DNA of 64,000 nucleotides, from assembly GCF_019186805.1 (NCBI RefSeq), contig NZ_CP066783.1, positions 1,293,501 through 1,357,500 of the forward strand. Reading direction: 5' to 3'. Of this stretch, positions 29,462 through 39,628 are shown piece by piece. Below the pieces are notes generated by a model. The model had not been told where the DNA came from, ran no database searches, and worked only from the letters and a program-made list of their open reading frames with translations. The position numbers were made by a program, and so were the translations under genes. This stretch comes from Comamonas fluminis. Lineage in GTDB: Bacteria; Pseudomonadota; Gammaproteobacteria; Burkholderiales; Burkholderiaceae_C. Each line of letters starts with the position of its first letter. Position 1 is the first letter of the stretch.

Positions 29462-31852
29462 ATGAGCGATCAAACCATACTGGATTTGTCTCAACAAGCC
29501 GCTGGCGATGCACTGGACCTGGGTCAATACGCACAGCGTGCCTATCTGGAATATGCACTCTCCGTTGTCAAGGGCCGCGCCCTGCCGGATGTCAGCGATG
29601 GCCTGAAGCCCGTACAGCGCCGCATTCTCTACGCCATGGACCGCATGGGCCTGAGCTATAGCGGCCCCAATGGCAACACAGCAGCCAAGCCAGTCAAGTC
29701 GGCCCGCGTGGTGGGCGATGTGCTGGGTCGCTTTCACCCCCACGGTGACCAGTCCGCTTATGACGCGCTGGTGCGCATGGCGCAGGATTTCAACCAGCGC
29801 TACCCGCTGGTCGATGGTCAGGGTAACTTCGGCAGCCGCGACGGTGACGGCGCTGCGGCCATGCGTTATACCGAAGCACGTCTGTCCAAGATCACCAGCT
29901 TGCTGCTTGATGAAATCGACATGGGCACGGTGGACTTCACGCCCAACTATGACGGCAGCACGCAAGAGCCCAAGCAGTTGCCAGCGCGCCTGCCGTTTTC
30001 GCTGCTCAATGGCGCCAGCGGTATTGCCGTGGGTCTGGCCACTGAAATCCCCAGCCACAACCTGGTGGAAGTGGCGGCGGCCTGCGTGGCGCTGATCAAA
30101 AAGCCGCAATTGCCCGAGGAAGAGTTGCTGGCACTGATTCCCGGCCCCGACTATCCGGGCGGCGGCCAGATCATTTCCTCCAGCAACGATATTGCGGACG
30201 CCTATCGCACAGGGCGCGGCAGCCTCAAGGTGCGTGCACGCTGGAAGATTGAAGAGCTGGCGCGTGGCCAGTGGCAGCTGGTGGTCAATGAACTGCCACC
30301 CGGTGTCTCGGCACAGAAGGTGCTTGAAGAGATCGAGGACATTACCAACCCCAAGGTCAAGACCGGCAAAAAGGCGCTGACACAGGAGCAGACCCAGCTC
30401 AAGGCCAGCATACTGGCTGTGCTGGATGGGGTGCGTGATGAGTCCAGCAAGGATGCGCCGGTGCGCATCGTGTTTGAACCCAAGACGGGCAAGGTGCCGC
30501 AGGCCGAGCTGATTACGGCGCTGCTGGCACACACCAGCCTAGAGTCGTCCAGCTCCATCAACCTGACCAGCATTGGTCTGGATGGCCGCCCGGTGCAGAA
30601 GTCGCTGCGGCAGATGCTGGAAGAGTGGATAGCTTTTCGCTTTCAGACCGTCACGCGCCGCAGCCAGCACCGTCTGGAAAAGGTGCTGGACCGCATCCAT
30701 ATTCTGGAAGGCCGTCAGGCCGTCTTGCTCAATATCGACAAGGTCATTGCCATCATTCGCGCCAGCGACGAGCCCAAGCAGGCCCTGATCGATGCTTTCA
30801 ATCTGTCCGAGCGTCAGGCTGAAGACATTCTTGAAATTCGCCTGCGCCAGCTGGCACGCCTTGAAGCGATCAAGATCGAGCAGGAACTCAAGGAGCTGCG
30901 CACCGAGCAGGGCAAGCTCGAAGACATTCTGGGCAGCGAAGCCACCATGCGCCGCCTGATCTGCAAGGAAATTGAAGGCGATTCCAAGACCTTTGGTGAT
31001 GCGCGTCGCACGCTGATTCACGAAGAGAAAAAAGTCGTGGCCGAGGTCAAGGTGGTGGATGAACCGGCCACCGTCATTATTTCCGAAAAGGGCTGGGTGC
31101 GCACACGCCACGGCCATGGCGTGGATGCCAATACGCTGAGCTTCAAGGCGGGCGACAGCCTGCACGGCACCTTTGAATGCCGCACGGTTGATCAGTTGCT
31201 GGCCTTTGGCAGCAATGGCCGCGTGTACTCGGTGCCCGTGTCTGCATTGCCGGGTGGGCGTGGCGATGGCCAGCCTGTGACCACGCTGATCGAGCTGGAA
31301 GCTGGCACGCAGTTGCTGTACTACTTTGCGGGCAGTGAATCCACGCAGCTGCTGCTCTCGGGCTCTGGCGCTTATGGCTTCACGGCCAATGTGGGCGATA
31401 TGGTTTCGCGCCAGAAGGCGGGCAAGGCCTTTGTCACGCTGGGCGATGGTGAAACCCTGTGCGCACCTTCGGTGGTGCATGGCGTGCCCATGAATGCACG
31501 TGCTGAAACCGTGGAAGGCAGCGAGCAGGGCGCCGGTCTGCTGAACCCTGCGACGCATGTGATCTGCGCTTCGACGGGCGGACGTATTCTGACTTTCGAG
31601 ATCAGCGAACTCAAGGCCATGCCCAAGGGCGGTCGTGGTCTCATGCTCATCAGTCTGGAAGACAAGGATCAGCTGGCAGGTGCCGCAGCCTATACCCGCA
31701 GCATTCGCCTGGATGGCGTGGGCCGTGGCGGCAAGGTCAAGAGCGAGTCGCTGGAAATCCGCAGCTTGAACAACGCCCGCGGCAACCGTGGCCGCAAGGG
31801 CAAGGCTGCAGATCTGGGCTTCAAGCCGCAGCAGGTGACCCGCGTGGAATAA
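29462..31852 (+). CDS. parC: DNA topoisomerase IV subunit A
   Basis: DNA-cleaving subunit. 796 residues: winged-helix and tower domains with catalytic Tyr136 (AMRYTEARL), a coiled-coil gate region (about 440-500) and a C-terminal beta-pinwheel. The quinolone pocket reads [11 protein letters not shown], with Gln97 at the position of E. coli Ser80 and Asp101 at Glu84. The product is a little longer than E. coli ParC (752). A bidirectional terminator follows. Confidence 0.96.
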   Translation: MSDQTILDLSQQAAGDALDLGQYAQRAYLEYALSVVKGRALPDVSDGLKPVQRRILYAMDRMGLSYSGPNGNTAAKPVKSARVVGDVLGRFHPHGDQSAYDALVRMAQDFNQRYPLVDGQGNFGSRDGDGAAAMRYTEARLSKITSLLLDEIDMGTVDFTPNYDGSTQEPKQLPARLPFSLLNGASGIAVGLATEIPSHNLVEVAAACVALIKKPQLPEEELLALIPGPDYPGGGQIISSSNDIADAYRTGRGSLKVRARWKIEELARGQWQLVVNELPPGVSAQKVLEEIEDITNPKVKTGKKALTQEQTQLKASILAVLDGVRDESSKDAPVRIVFEPKTGKVPQAELITALLAHTSLESSSSINLTSIGLDGRPVQKSLRQMLEEWIAFRFQTVTRRSQHRLEKVLDRIHILEGRQAVLLNIDKVIAIIRASDEPKQALIDAFNLSERQAEDILEIRLRQLARLEAIKIEQELKELRTEQGKLEDILGSEATMRRLICKEIEGDSKTFGDARRTLIHEEKKVVAEVKVVDEPATVIISEKGWVRTRHGHGVDANTLSFKAGDSLHGTFECRTVDQLLAFGSNGRVYSVPVSALPGGRGDGQPVTTLIELEAGTQLLYYFAGSESTQLLLSGSGAYGFTANVGDMVSRQKAGKAFVTLGDGETLCAPSVVHGVPMNARAETVEGSEQGAGLLNPATHVICASTGGRILTFEISELKAMPKGGRGLMLISLEDKDQLAGAAAYTRSIRLDGVGRGGKVKSESLEIRSLNNARGNRGRKGKAADLGFKPQQVTRVE

Positions 31853-31870
31853 GCGATTCGGTCGCCGAGT

Positions 31871-31906
31871 AAAAAGCCGCACCAGTTTTCTGGAGCGGCT
31901 TTTTTT
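31871..31906. terminator. bidirectional terminator between parC and the MocR gene
   Basis: A-run, AGCCGC (31875-31880), an inner CCAG-tttt-CTGG, GCGGCT (31895-31900), T-run. It serves the convergent parC and MocR-type genes. Confidence 0.9.
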
Positions 31907-31934
31907 ATGGCTTTAGGGCGCAGAGAGCATGAGC

Positions 31935-33335
31935 TTAAATGACCGCAGACCCTGGTGATTCAGGCTGGCGTGCCAGCAACTGAGACAGCTTTTGCAGACC
32001 GGCCCGCAAGCGTTCGCGGTCTTTGATGCTGCCGAGGGAGATGCGGATGGCGTTGACCGGTTTGCTTTCTGCTCCATCGGCAGCGCCCGCTACAAAAGCC
32101 TCTGCGGGAGTGACTGCAATGCCTTCCTTGTCGGCGGCGTGCGCCAGTTGAGAGGGGGTCCAGTACCCTGGCAAGTTCAGCCATATATGCAGCCCATCGC
32201 CTGCCCCGCTGTAGCGGCCTGCCAGAACGTCTCTGGCCATCCAGTGCCTCAGCTGTGCTTCCTTGCGCACGCCATTCATCAGCTCGGTTGCAGAGCCATC
32301 CAGAATCCACTGCGTGGCCAGCGCTGCCGTCAGCGGTGCCACCATCAGCGCAAAGGCGCGCAGTGCGGCCAGAAACTGCTGGCGCTGCTGCGGATCGCGT
32401 ATCAGCACAAAAGCCACGCGCAAACCGGGTGTCAGGCATTTGGACAAGGTGGAGAGATAGATTACCTGCTCGAGCGCCAATGCGGCAATCGGTGGCGGTG
32501 GGCTCTCGGCCAGCAGCCAGTAGGGGTCGTCTTCGACAATGCGCACATTGCAGCGCTGGGCCACGCTGGCAAGCGCCCGGCGCCGCTGATCCGGCATGGT
32601 GATGGCTGTCGGGTTCTGCAGCGTGGGGTTGAGATAAATCAGCCCCGGATGGTGCTGGCGGCAGGCTTGCTCCAGCAGCTCTGGCACCATGCCGTGTTCG
32701 TCGGCAGGCACGGCAATGATGCGCCGCCCGAACTGCGCGGCTGCGCTGCGCATGCCGGGGTAGCTCATGGGCTCGGCCAGAATCACATCGCCAGGCTGGG
32801 TCAGCGTCAAAATCAATGCGGCGATGGCTGCCTGCGCGCCGGGGCAGACCACGATGTGCCCCGCATCCAGCGGCCCGAGCATGGGCTGCAGCCATTGCGC
32901 AGCGGCGCTGCGGTCGGCCTCGCTGCCTCCGCTCAGGTGGTAGTTCATCAGCAGGGCGCCATCGGTGCGCATCAGCACTTGCGACAGGCCTTGTTTCAGC
33001 AGTTCGTCAAAGTCCACATCGCCCGGCGGTGGCGGGGTGTTCATGCTGAGGTCGAGAATGGAATTCAGCTCTAGCTTTTTTGCCGCCACATAAGTGCCCC
33101 GTGCACCACGCCCTTCCAGCAGGTGGCGGCGGCGGGCTTCGTCGTAGGCGCGGGTGATGGTGGTCAGGTCCACGCCCAGCTGCGCTGCCAGCTGGCGCTG
33201 GGTGGGAAGGCGGTCGCCGGGTTTGAGAGAGCCGTCGGCGACGGCGGCCTGCAAGGCATCTGCAATCTGCAAAAAACGCGGCCCGCCCTGAGCGGCCAGT
33301 TGCGGCAACCAGATCGGTGCGTGCTTGTTTTGCAT
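31935..33335 (-). CDS. MocR/PdxR-type GntR regulator with aminotransferase domain
   Basis: 466 residues. The N-terminal GntR winged helix (about 15-80: ALQAAVADGSLKPGDRLPTQRQLAAQLG, TTITRAYDEARR) is fused to a fold-type I PLP aminotransferase domain with PLP-contact segments ILAEPMSYPG, YLNPTLQNPT and the Schiff-base Lys in LSTLSKCLTPGLR. Such proteins sense PLP or related ligands. The ATG at 33335 is chosen because the upstream extension has no homology; the ribosome site is weak. pdxY lies about 0.5 kb upstream on the same strand, which makes a vitamin B6 link plausible but unproven. Confidence 0.88.
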   Translation of the reverse strand: MQNKHAPIWLPQLAAQGGPRFLQIADALQAAVADGSLKPGDRLPTQRQLAAQLGVDLTTITRAYDEARRRHLLEGRGARGTYVAAKKLELNSILDLSMNTPPPPGDVDFDELLKQGLSQVLMRTDGALLMNYHLSGGSEADRSAAAQWLQPMLGPLDAGHIVVCPGAQAAIAALILTLTQPGDVILAEPMSYPGMRSAAAQFGRRIIAVPADEHGMVPELLEQACRQHHPGLIYLNPTLQNPTAITMPDQRRRALASVAQRCNVRIVEDDPYWLLAESPPPPIAALALEQVIYLSTLSKCLTPGLRVAFVLIRDPQQRQQFLAALRAFALMVAPLTAALATQWILDGSATELMNGVRKEAQLRHWMARDVLAGRYSGAGDGLHIWLNLPGYWTPSQLAHAADKEGIAVTPAEAFVAGAADGAESKPVNAIRISLGSIKDRERLRAGLQKLSQLLARQPESPGSAVI

Positions 33336-33477
33336 GGGTCTTGCCTGGGACGTTTTGTCCCAATGTATGGAAATTGCTTTTAAGTAGTATCTGCCTGAAC
33401 GTATAGCCATACCATTCTTGTATGGCCATCGCTGACGTTTGCGCCTCTCTTAATCGAGATGTGGCGCGCATCGCGAT

Positions 33478-33507
33478 AGATAACGCCAAGTTAGATAGCG
33501 CCAAGTC
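33478..33507. repeat. tandem 15-bp direct repeat upstream of the small membrane gene
   Basis: AGATAACGCCAAGTT (33478-33492) followed immediately by AGATAGCGCCAAGTC (33493-33507), 13 of 15 identical. Tandem sites at this position between a MocR-type gene and the next plus-strand gene could bind a regulator; MocR proteins often recognise direct repeats. Confidence 0.5.
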
Positions 33508-33527
33508 ACTGGCTGGAAATTTTCAAA

Positions 33528-33764
33528 ATGATCGATTGGGTCCCCGTAGTCTTTGTGGTGTTCAAAGCGCTGATCTTTAGCGCCTGCATGTTTTTTGCCA
33601 TCAAGTGGCATTACGACCAGGGAAAGAAGAAGGGTCTGGACCGGCGCACGCTGGTGATGAACATCGTCAAGGTGATTGCCGCGTTCATCGTGGGGCTGGT
33701 GTGCGTGCTGGGCTTTACCTTTGGTATTGCCAAGATGCTGGGCATGGACCTGAGCATGCCTTGA
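33528..33764 (+). CDS. small two-helix membrane protein
   Basis: 78 residues with two hydrophobic helices (about 6-24 and 44-66) and a basic loop between (HYDQGKKKGLDRRT), so both termini probably face the periplasm. No family recognised. ATG at 33528; no strong ribosome site. It is divergent from the MocR-type gene and convergent with pdxY. Confidence 0.65.
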   Translation: MIDWVPVVFVVFKALIFSACMFFAIKWHYDQGKKKGLDRRTLVMNIVKVIAAFIVGLVCVLGFTFGIAKMLGMDLSMP

Positions 33765-33808
33765 AGGCAAGGCATGCTCCCTGAGACTATGGGCTGATGT
33801 TTGCCCCG

Positions 33809-34720
33809 TCAGCCGGCAACAGGCTCGGCTGCAAAGATCTGCGCAGGTGCGTTGATCTGTTCACTGCAAGCGACCAGCGGCAGGTCACGCTGGCCGGGCT
33901 GGGTGCGAGAAACCAGCGCATACAAGCTGCTGACGGAGCGCGATACCGCATCGGCAATGGGCTTGCCCTGCAGCAAATGGCCCAGCAGCACGGCGGCAAA
34001 TACATCGCCCATGCCGTTGGGCAGTGGGTGCAGGTCGATATACGGCGTTTGCACCAACCAGGCCTGATCGGCAGTTACGGCCAGTGTGGCCAACTGGTCG
34101 GCGGGCAGGTCGCTGGTGCGCAGGCTGGTGATGACGATGAGCGCCGATTTGCGGTCGTGCATCTGCCCCAGCATGGTGCGTGCGGCGGCTATCGCGGCCT
34201 GCACGGACTCCAGCGGCTGGCCGCCGCACAGCAGCTCAAACTCGTAATGGTTGGGTGTGATGATGCTGGCCAGCGACAGTGCACGTTTGCGCAGAAAGTC
34301 GGGAATGCCGGGGCGTACAAAGACGCCGCGCCCCACATCGCCCATGACAGGATCGCACAGGTAATGCGCCTTGGGGTGGTTCACTCGCACTTCCTGCACG
34401 GCGGCCAGAATGGCTTCGCCCACACCTGCATCGCCCAGATAGCCCGAGAGCACGGCGGTGCAGCGCTCCAGCACACTGCGCGCGCGCAGGCCGTCCAGCA
34501 CGTCCTGCACATGGGCGGGGGTGAAGACTTGGCCCTTGAATTCGCCATAACCGGTGTGGTTAGAGAACTGCACGGTGTGCACTGCGACCGGTTCTATGCC
34601 CAGCAACTGCAGCGGCAGCATGGCGGCGTCATTGCCCACATGGCCGTAGGCGACGTGAGATTGAATGCTCAGAACCAGCGGCGGCTCCTGGTGCGCATGG
34701 TGCTCCTGGTGGTGGGGCAT
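33809..34720 (-). CDS. pdxY: pyridoxal kinase
   Basis: Phosphorylates pyridoxal in vitamin B6 salvage. 303 residues, ribokinase-like fold: [14 protein letters not shown] near the N terminus, [17 protein letters not shown], and the C-terminal anion hole GMGDVFAA (the usual GTGD is GMGD). An unusual His-rich N-terminal lead ([13 protein letters not shown]) precedes the domain. ATG at 34720 with AAGGAA upstream; a longer in-frame start is not supported. Confidence 0.92.
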   Translation of the reverse strand: MPHHQEHHAHQEPPLVLSIQSHVAYGHVGNDAAMLPLQLLGIEPVAVHTVQFSNHTGYGEFKGQVFTPAHVQDVLDGLRARSVLERCTAVLSGYLGDAGVGEAILAAVQEVRVNHPKAHYLCDPVMGDVGRGVFVRPGIPDFLRKRALSLASIITPNHYEFELLCGGQPLESVQAAIAAARTMLGQMHDRKSALIVITSLRTSDLPADQLATLAVTADQAWLVQTPYIDLHPLPNGMGDVFAAVLLGHLLQGKPIADAVSRSVSSLYALVSRTQPGQRDLPLVACSEQINAPAQIFAAEPVAG

Positions 34721-34800
34721 GAAAATTCCTTCAAGCAATGGCTGGGGCAAGGCGGCAGAACCATAAAAAAGTGAGCTGCCCGCGCCAGTCAAATCATGGG

Positions 34801-34822
34801 TTCAGATGATATTCATTCTGAA
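34801..34822. promoter_or_regulatory. inverted repeat upstream of pdxY
   Basis: TTCAGA (34801-34806) and TCTGAA (34817-34822) are perfectly complementary across a 10-base AT-rich spacer, about 80 bases before the pdxY start. Candidate operator in the pdxY promoter region. Confidence 0.35.
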
Positions 34823-34879
34823 CTCTATGAATAACCAGCGCAGCATGCTCACTTTATGCAAGCGAAGTGGGTAAGCCGC

Positions 34880-35338
34880 TTAGTTCAGTTCAGCCATCAG
34901 CTCGATCTCTACGCAGCAGCCCATGGGAATCTGCGCCACGCCAAAAGCGCTGCGGGCGTGCTTGCCGGCTTCGCCAAAGACTTCGCCCAGCAGCTCGCTG
35001 CAGCCATTGGTGACCAGATGCTGCTCGGTGTAGCTGCTCGAAGAGTTGACCAGGCTCATCACCTTGACGATGCGCTTGACGCGGCTCAGATCGCCACCGC
35101 AGGCGTGCTGCAGCGTGCCCATCAGGTCGATGGCGATGGCGCGTGCGGCCAGCTTGCCTTCTTCGGTCGTCATGTTTTCGCCCAGCTTGCCCACCCAGGG
35201 CTTGCCGTCCTGCTTGGCCACGTGGCCACTGAGGAAGACCAGATTGCCTGTCTGCGCATAGGGCAGGTAGGCGGCTGCGGGAATGGCGACTTCGGGCAGG
35301 GTGATGTTCAGGGCTTTGAGTTTGTCGTACACGCTCAT
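34880..35338 (-). CDS. RidA family (YjgF/YER057c/UK114) protein
   Basis: 152 residues. The longer RidA subfamily, with GNLVFLSGHVAKQDGKPWVGKLG and LMGTLQHACGGDLSRVKRIVKV. Family members deaminate reactive enamines/imines made by PLP enzymes or act on related substrates. The conserved Arg of the RidA active site is not evident in the C-terminal stretch (FGVAQIPMGCCVEIELMAEL), so it may belong to a Rid branch lacking deaminase activity. ATG at 35338 follows GGAG. Confidence 0.85.
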   Translation of the reverse strand: MSVYDKLKALNITLPEVAIPAAAYLPYAQTGNLVFLSGHVAKQDGKPWVGKLGENMTTEEGKLAARAIAIDLMGTLQHACGGDLSRVKRIVKVMSLVNSSSSYTEQHLVTNGCSELLGEVFGEAGKHARSAFGVAQIPMGCCVEIELMAELN

Positions 35339-35481
35339 GACGGGCTCCAAAAAGTGCGGAAGATGAAAGATGACCGAGTTTGACACAGGCCAGCGCTGGC
35401 ATGGCTCAGGCGGCGCACGGCATGGACGCAGGCAGGGATAGCCGCAATCGTGGGCGCTGATTCGCGCATCTAGCATGGGGC

Positions 35482-38007
35482 ATGAACTCTGTGCCCACAC
35501 CGCCCGCCGAGCGCGTTCGCCTTTCATGGCTGGCGCCGCTATGGGGCTGTGTGCTGGGCGCGTCATGGCAGGTCACGCAGCCGCAGCTGTGGCGGCTGTC
35601 GGCGTACCAGTTGCTGCTGGGCCTGGGTCTGCTGATTGCGCTGCTGGTTCTCAGGCGGCGTCTTCGGCCCTGGCTCAGTTGGTGGCTTTTGCTGGCAAGT
35701 GCGGCTTGCTGCGTGGCAGGCATGACAGGCTGGCGGGCGCACGACTATCTGGCGCAGACCCTGCCTAAGGCGCTGGAGACGGTGGATCTGGTGGTGGAGG
35801 GACGTATCGCTTCCATGCTGCAAAACACCAGCAACGGGCAGCGCTGGCGTTTTGAGGTCGATCAGGCGGCGAGCGGCGTGGAAGGTTTGCCACCGCTGAT
35901 GGAACTGTCCTGGTACGGGCCTTATGGCAAGGAGCTGGATGCCAGCCAGCCCTTGATTCCTGCATGGGCGCAGGGGCAGGCCTTGCGCCCTGGCCAGCGC
36001 TGGCGCTTTACGGTGCGCATCAAGCGGCCCCACGGCGCGCGAAACCCGCATGGTTTTGATTACGAGCTGCTGGCATGGGAGCAGGGCGTGCAGGCCACGG
36101 GCTATGTGCGCGATCAGCCTGCGCCGCAATGGCTGGAGCAGGGGGCTTCATATCGGCTGCAGCGCTGGCGCCAGTGGTTGCGCGATCGCATCCGTGGGCA
36201 GACATCGCAACTGCAGCAATGGTTTCCCGCACTTGAGCCGCAACGGCAGCAGGCGGCCATGGGTGTGGTGGCCGCACTGGCCGTGGGCGATCAGCAGGCC
36301 ATAGAGCGCAATGACTGGGCGCTGTTTCGCCAGACGGGCGTATCGCACCTGATGAGTATTTCAGGGCTGCATATCACCATGTTTGCCTGGTTGGCTGCAT
36401 TGCTGGTGGGGCGGCTGTGGCGGCTCAGTGCCACAGCCTGCCGCTGGCTGCCCGCACCACGCGTGGCTTTGCTGGCTGGCGTGCTGCTGGCAGCGGCATA
36501 CGCCATGTTCAGCGGCTGGGGCCTGCCCGCGCAGCGCACGGTCTGCATGCTGGCGGTGGTGGCAGCATTGCAATGGCTGGGCGTGCGCTGGCCTTGGCCC
36601 TGCGTGTGGCTGCTGGCGCTGGCCGTGGTGCTGGTGGCTGACCCGTGGGCGCTTTGGCAGGCAGGCTTCTGGCTGAGCTTTGTGGCTGTAGGTGTGCTGC
36701 TTGCTACAGATAACAGAGCTGCAAGCCCAGGAGAACAAAGCGCGGAAGGTGGATTTTCTTCGAAATGGGCCTCAAAGCTGGCAGCGCTGTGGCGTGAGCA
36801 GTGGTTGATCTCTCTGGCACTGGCGCCGCTGGCTTTGCTGCTTTTCGGGCAGGTTTCCATCGTGGGGCTGTTGGCCAATCTCATCGCCATTCCCTGGGTG
36901 ACTCTGGTGGTTACACCGCTGGCCTTGCTGGCGGCTCTTGTGCCGGTGGCGGCAGCAGGGGCCGCGGCTGCCATGCTGCCCCTGATGGCTTTGCTGCAGT
37001 GGCTGGCGCAGTTGCCCTGGGCTGTCTGGGCCCTGCCGCAGCCTGCTTGGTGGGCCAGCGTGCTGGCCATTGTGGCGGGGCTGTTGCTGATTGCGCCGCT
37101 GCCCTGGCGGCTGCGTCTGGCATCGGCAGGCCTGGCGCTGCCTGCGCTGTGCTGGCCGGTGCAGTGGCCGCAATGGGGCGAGTTCGAGCTGCTGGCCGCA
37201 GATATTGGCCAGGGCAATGCCGTCGTCATCAGCACGGCGGGGCGCCGCATGCTGTATGACGCGGGGCCGCAGTACAGCCGCAACAGCGATGCGGGGGAAC
37301 GGGTGCTGCTGCCGCTGATGGCGGCGCAAGGCCTGCGGCTGAACGCCATGCTGCTCAGCCACCGCGATCTGGACCACACCGGCGGGGCGCTGGCCGTGAA
37401 AGCGGCGCAGCCTGGGCTGAAGGTCATGGGCTCCAGCTCGGTTGTGGACGATGCGCCGCTCGCGGCTCTGGCGCCGGTGCAGCTTTGCACGCAGGGGCAG
37501 CGCTGGCAGTGGGAGGGCGTTGATTTTGAAGTGCTGCACCCACCGGCTGGCGATGCGTGGCTGAACGGGCGCAAGTTCAAGCCCAACTTTGCCAGCTGTG
37601 TGCTGCGCATACGTTCGGCCTCCGGGCGTGTGGCATTGCTGACAGGAGATATCGAAGCTGCTCAGGAGCAGCAATTGCTGCAGTCTGGCCAGATGACGGC
37701 GGTGGACTGGTTGCTGGTGCCCCACCATGGCAGCAAGACATCATCCACCCCAGCATGGGTGCAAAGCCTCAGGCCGCGCTGGGCGGTGGTGCAGGCAGGG
37801 TATCTCAATCGTTTTGGACACCCGGTGGCGGAAGTCAGCCAGCGTTACGTTGCAGCGGGCACATCGCTGGTGCTGCAGGATGGATGTGGGGCAGCGCTGT
37901 GGTCTTCGGCAAAGCCGCTGGATTTGCAGTGTGAAAGACAGCGTCAGCCGCGCTATTGGGATGTGCATGCACGGCCTGTGAAAGCGATGGAATCAGGCAC
38001 CCCTTGA
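35482..38007 (+). CDS. comEC: DNA internalisation competence protein ComEC/Rec2
   Basis: 841 residues: inner-membrane channel for single-stranded DNA uptake. An N-terminal OB-like periplasmic DUF4131 region (about 50-220), the competence domain with FRQTGVSHLMSISGLHIT and many helices, then a C-terminal metallo-beta-lactamase-like domain (AADIGQGNAVVI, LSHRDLDHTGG, HHGSKTSS). The hydrophilic stretch at residues about 407-430 (36700-36775), between membrane helices, coincides with a family-repeat-like sequence, suggesting a repeat captured in frame. Confidence 0.92.
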   Translation: MNSVPTPPAERVRLSWLAPLWGCVLGASWQVTQPQLWRLSAYQLLLGLGLLIALLVLRRRLRPWLSWWLLLASAACCVAGMTGWRAHDYLAQTLPKALETVDLVVEGRIASMLQNTSNGQRWRFEVDQAASGVEGLPPLMELSWYGPYGKELDASQPLIPAWAQGQALRPGQRWRFTVRIKRPHGARNPHGFDYELLAWEQGVQATGYVRDQPAPQWLEQGASYRLQRWRQWLRDRIRGQTSQLQQWFPALEPQRQQAAMGVVAALAVGDQQAIERNDWALFRQTGVSHLMSISGLHITMFAWLAALLVGRLWRLSATACRWLPAPRVALLAGVLLAAAYAMFSGWGLPAQRTVCMLAVVAALQWLGVRWPWPCVWLLALAVVLVADPWALWQAGFWLSFVAVGVLLATDNRAASPGEQSAEGGFSSKWASKLAALWREQWLISLALAPLALLLFGQVSIVGLLANLIAIPWVTLVVTPLALLAALVPVAAAGAAAAMLPLMALLQWLAQLPWAVWALPQPAWWASVLAIVAGLLLIAPLPWRLRLASAGLALPALCWPVQWPQWGEFELLAADIGQGNAVVISTAGRRMLYDAGPQYSRNSDAGERVLLPLMAAQGLRLNAMLLSHRDLDHTGGALAVKAAQPGLKVMGSSSVVDDAPLAALAPVQLCTQGQRWQWEGVDFEVLHPPAGDAWLNGRKFKPNFASCVLRIRSASGRVALLTGDIEAAQEQQLLQSGQMTAVDWLLVPHHGSKTSSTPAWVQSLRPRWAVVQAGYLNRFGHPVAEVSQRYVAAGTSLVLQDGCGAALWSSAKPLDLQCERQRQPRYWDVHARPVKAMESGTP

Positions 38008-38167
38008 GAAACTGGCACGGGGCTTGCATGATGTGTTCTGTCAGCTTCTGGCGGACGCAGACAGGTGCTGTTTGCTGGTCCCTGACTGGTCCGGGCCGGC
38101 ATCAGACGTGGCTAAACTGAAACGAGCGTGGCGGTATGTCGCAGCCACCGTGAACGAGAGGATTGGA

Positions 38168-39628
38168 ATGCGCACCTTCGATGAGATGTATCTGGACCCC
38201 GCTGCCCCGAATGCCGCGGTGCGAGAGCACTATCGGGACTACGCGCAGTGGCTTTCCAGGCAGTCGCCCGAGTTGCTGCGTGCGCGCAGCGAAGAGGCGG
38301 AAATCGTGTTTCGCCGCGTGGGCATCACCTTTGCCGTCTATGGCGACAAGGATGAGAGCGGCGCGGGCACCGAGCGCCTGATTCCGTTCGACCTGATTCC
38401 GCGTGTGATTCCCTCGCAGGAGTGGAGCCGCATGCAGGCCGGGCTGGCCCAGCGCGTGACGGCCCTCAACCGCTTTATCGGCGATTGCTATCACGGCCAG
38501 GACATGGTGCGCGCAGGCCTGATTCCGCAGGAGCTGGTGCGGGGCAACAGCCAGTACCGCCCGGAGATGGAGGGCATCAAGGTGCCCAACGATGTGTACG
38601 CCAATATTGCAGGCATAGACATCGTGCGAGCCCCCGATGCGGCGGGCAACGGCGTGTACTACGTGCTGGAAGACAATCTGCGCGTGCCTTCCGGCGTGTC
38701 ATACATGCTGGAAAACCGCCGCATGATGATGCGTCTGTTCCCCGAGCTGTTCAGCAAGCACGCCGTGGCGCCTGTCGCCCATTACCCGGACATGCTGCTC
38801 GATACGCTGCGTGCCAGCGCCCCGCCCGGTGTGGCCGAACCCACCGTCGTGGTGCTGACGCCCGGCATGTACAACAGCGCGTATTTCGAACATGCCTTCC
38901 TCGCTCAGCAGATGGGGGTGGAGCTGGTCGAAGGGCAGGACCTGGTGGTGGAAAAAGACGTGGTCTATATGCGCACCACGCAGGGCCTGCAGCGCGTGGA
39001 TGTGATCTACCGCCGTGTGGACGATGACTTTCTCGACTCCGAAGTTTTCCGCCCCACATCAACGCTGGGCTGTAAGGGCCTGATGCGCGCCTACCGCGCT
39101 GGTAACGTCAATATCTGCAACGCCGTAGGCACAGGGCTGGCTGACGATAAATCCGTCTACCCCTATGTGCCGGAGATGATTCGTTTCTATCTGGGTGAGG
39201 AGCCCATCTTGCAGAACGTGCCAACCTGGCTGTGCCGCAAGAGTGATGACCTCAAATACGTGCTCGATCATCTGCACGAACTGGTGGTCAAGGAAGTGCA
39301 CGGCGCAGGCGGCTACGGCATGCTGATTGGCCCGGCGGCAACCAAGGCCGAGATCGAAGACTTCCGCCGTGTGCTGGTGGGCAACCCGAGCAACTACATT
39401 GCCCAGCCCACGCTGAGCCTGTCCACCTGTCCAACCATGGTGGATGCCGGCATTGCGCCGCGCCATATTGACTTGCGTCCCTTTGTGCTGACGGGCACAG
39501 AAGTGAACATGATCGCTGGTGGCCTGACGCGTGTGGCGCTCAAGGAAGGCTCTTTGGTGGTGAACTCATCTCAGGGCGGTGGCACCAAAGATACCTGGGT
39601 GCTGGAAGAACAAGAGGGAGGCCGCTGA
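38168..39628 (+). CDS. circularly permuted ATP-grasp protein (DUF404/DUF407)
   Basis: 486 residues of the circularly permuted type 2 ATP-grasp family: YYVLEDNLRVPSGVSYMLENR (about 180-200), DVIYRRVDDDFLD, YVPEMIRFYLGEEPIL, VVKEVHGAGGYGM and HIDLRPFVLTG. Members are thought to ligate amines or peptides, but products are unknown. The ATG at 38168 follows GAGAGGA. Its stop overlaps the start of the alpha-E gene (TGATG), and the two families nearly always co-occur. Confidence 0.88.
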   Translation: MRTFDEMYLDPAAPNAAVREHYRDYAQWLSRQSPELLRARSEEAEIVFRRVGITFAVYGDKDESGAGTERLIPFDLIPRVIPSQEWSRMQAGLAQRVTALNRFIGDCYHGQDMVRAGLIPQELVRGNSQYRPEMEGIKVPNDVYANIAGIDIVRAPDAAGNGVYYVLEDNLRVPSGVSYMLENRRMMMRLFPELFSKHAVAPVAHYPDMLLDTLRASAPPGVAEPTVVVLTPGMYNSAYFEHAFLAQQMGVELVEGQDLVVEKDVVYMRTTQGLQRVDVIYRRVDDDFLDSEVFRPTSTLGCKGLMRAYRAGNVNICNAVGTGLADDKSVYPYVPEMIRFYLGEEPILQNVPTWLCRKSDDLKYVLDHLHELVVKEVHGAGGYGMLIGPAATKAEIEDFRRVLVGNPSNYIAQPTLSLSTCPTMVDAGIAPRHIDLRPFVLTGTEVNMIAGGLTRVALKEGSLVVNSSQGGGTKDTWVLEEQEGGR

